Of a stretch of DNA of 9,533 bases, positions 9,284-9,533 are shown piece by piece. Location: assembly GCA_038223055.1 (NCBI GenBank), contig JBBRHF010000169.1:1-9533 (forward strand), read 5' to 3'. Position 1 is the stretch's first letter, and each line of letters starts with the position of its first letter. Below the pieces are notes generated by a model. That model worked only from the letters and a program-made list of their open reading frames with translations. It was not told where the DNA came from and searched no databases. The DNA comes from JBBRHF01 sp038223055. GTDB lineage: Bacteria; Actinomycetota; Actinomycetes; JACCUZ01. Both the position numbers and the translations under genes were made by a program.

Positions 9284-9533
9284 CAACCGGTCCCACTCCC
9301 CGGCGGTCGGGGCCGGCACGGCCCACAGCCGCCGCTCCGCTTCCGCGCGCAGGTGCCAAACGGTCCAGGTCGCGGTGGTCCTGGACCGTGTCCAGGACAA
9401 GCCGCGCGACGCCCCTCGACCTCGACCGTGTGCCCATGCGCGTCGGAGCCGGTGCGCACGGCGCGGCCGACGGCGGCGCCGTGCCTCGCGGTCGGTACCC
9501 ATACCGAGGCCCTGGCGGGCGTGGGCGGCGCTG
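9263..9533 (-). pseudogene. Decayed C-terminal coding remnant, possibly relaxase-like (enters from the right edge)
   Basis: A minus-strand frame is open from the window edge to TAG at 9265-9263. Its last part reads TWTVWHLRAEAERRLWAVP, then GEWDRLSW. The coding sense upstream continues better in a neighbouring frame (VARLVLDTVQDHRD), so a frameshift near 9372 is likely, and a further frame holds GRAVRTGSDAHGHTVEVEG. The W-x-x-W-H-x-R-A-E-A pattern reminds me of a stretch in actinobacterial MobF-type relaxase/helicase proteins, but this is a weak resemblance from memory. It ends tail to tail with recombinase piece 3, overlapping about 20 bases. It could equally be the end of an unrelated hypothetical gene. 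Confidence 0.35.

Overview
The window is high-GC DNA with densely packed, translationally coupled genes and several GTG starts. This suggests an actinobacterium, but nothing here identifies the genus. It holds a complete-looking Type I restriction-modification locus (the last gene runs off the left edge) with two unusual accessory genes. To its right lies a graveyard of mobile-element genes.

Region 1 (1-5793, all minus strand, read right to left) is a four-gene operon. It starts with a 701-residue protein (3688-5793) that joins an N-terminal helix-turn-helix, a methyltransferase-like middle with ruined motifs, and a specificity-domain-like C-terminus. Then come hsdM (2069-3685, GTG start), hsdS (879-2072) and the N-terminal 292 codons of hsdR (1-878). 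The junctions are 2 bases apart, a 4-base ATGA overlap, and stop and start codons touching. HsdM, HsdS and HsdR keep the family motifs and should form an active modification and restriction enzyme.

Region 2 (5794-5998) is a divergent intergenic region with a perfect 6-6-6 inverted repeat. Region 3 (5999-7489, plus strand) is a 496-residue protein with long helical stretches and a compact alpha/beta core that resembles a restriction-endonuclease fold lacking its lysine. It and the operon-leading protein are the least understood parts of the window. I infer, without proof, that they are accessory or regulatory partners of the Type I system.

Region 4 (7491-9283) is one dead large serine recombinase gene in three pieces: N-terminal domain on plus, central and zinc-ribbon part inverted on minus (7953-8797), C-terminal coiled-coil part again on plus. 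It carries many frameshifts and a nonsense codon. Region 5 (about 9263-9533, minus) is a decayed coding remnant that may derive from a relaxase-like gene. The intact restriction operon beside wrecked recombination genes looks like a defence locus brought in on, or repeatedly targeted by, mobile DNA and now locked in place.
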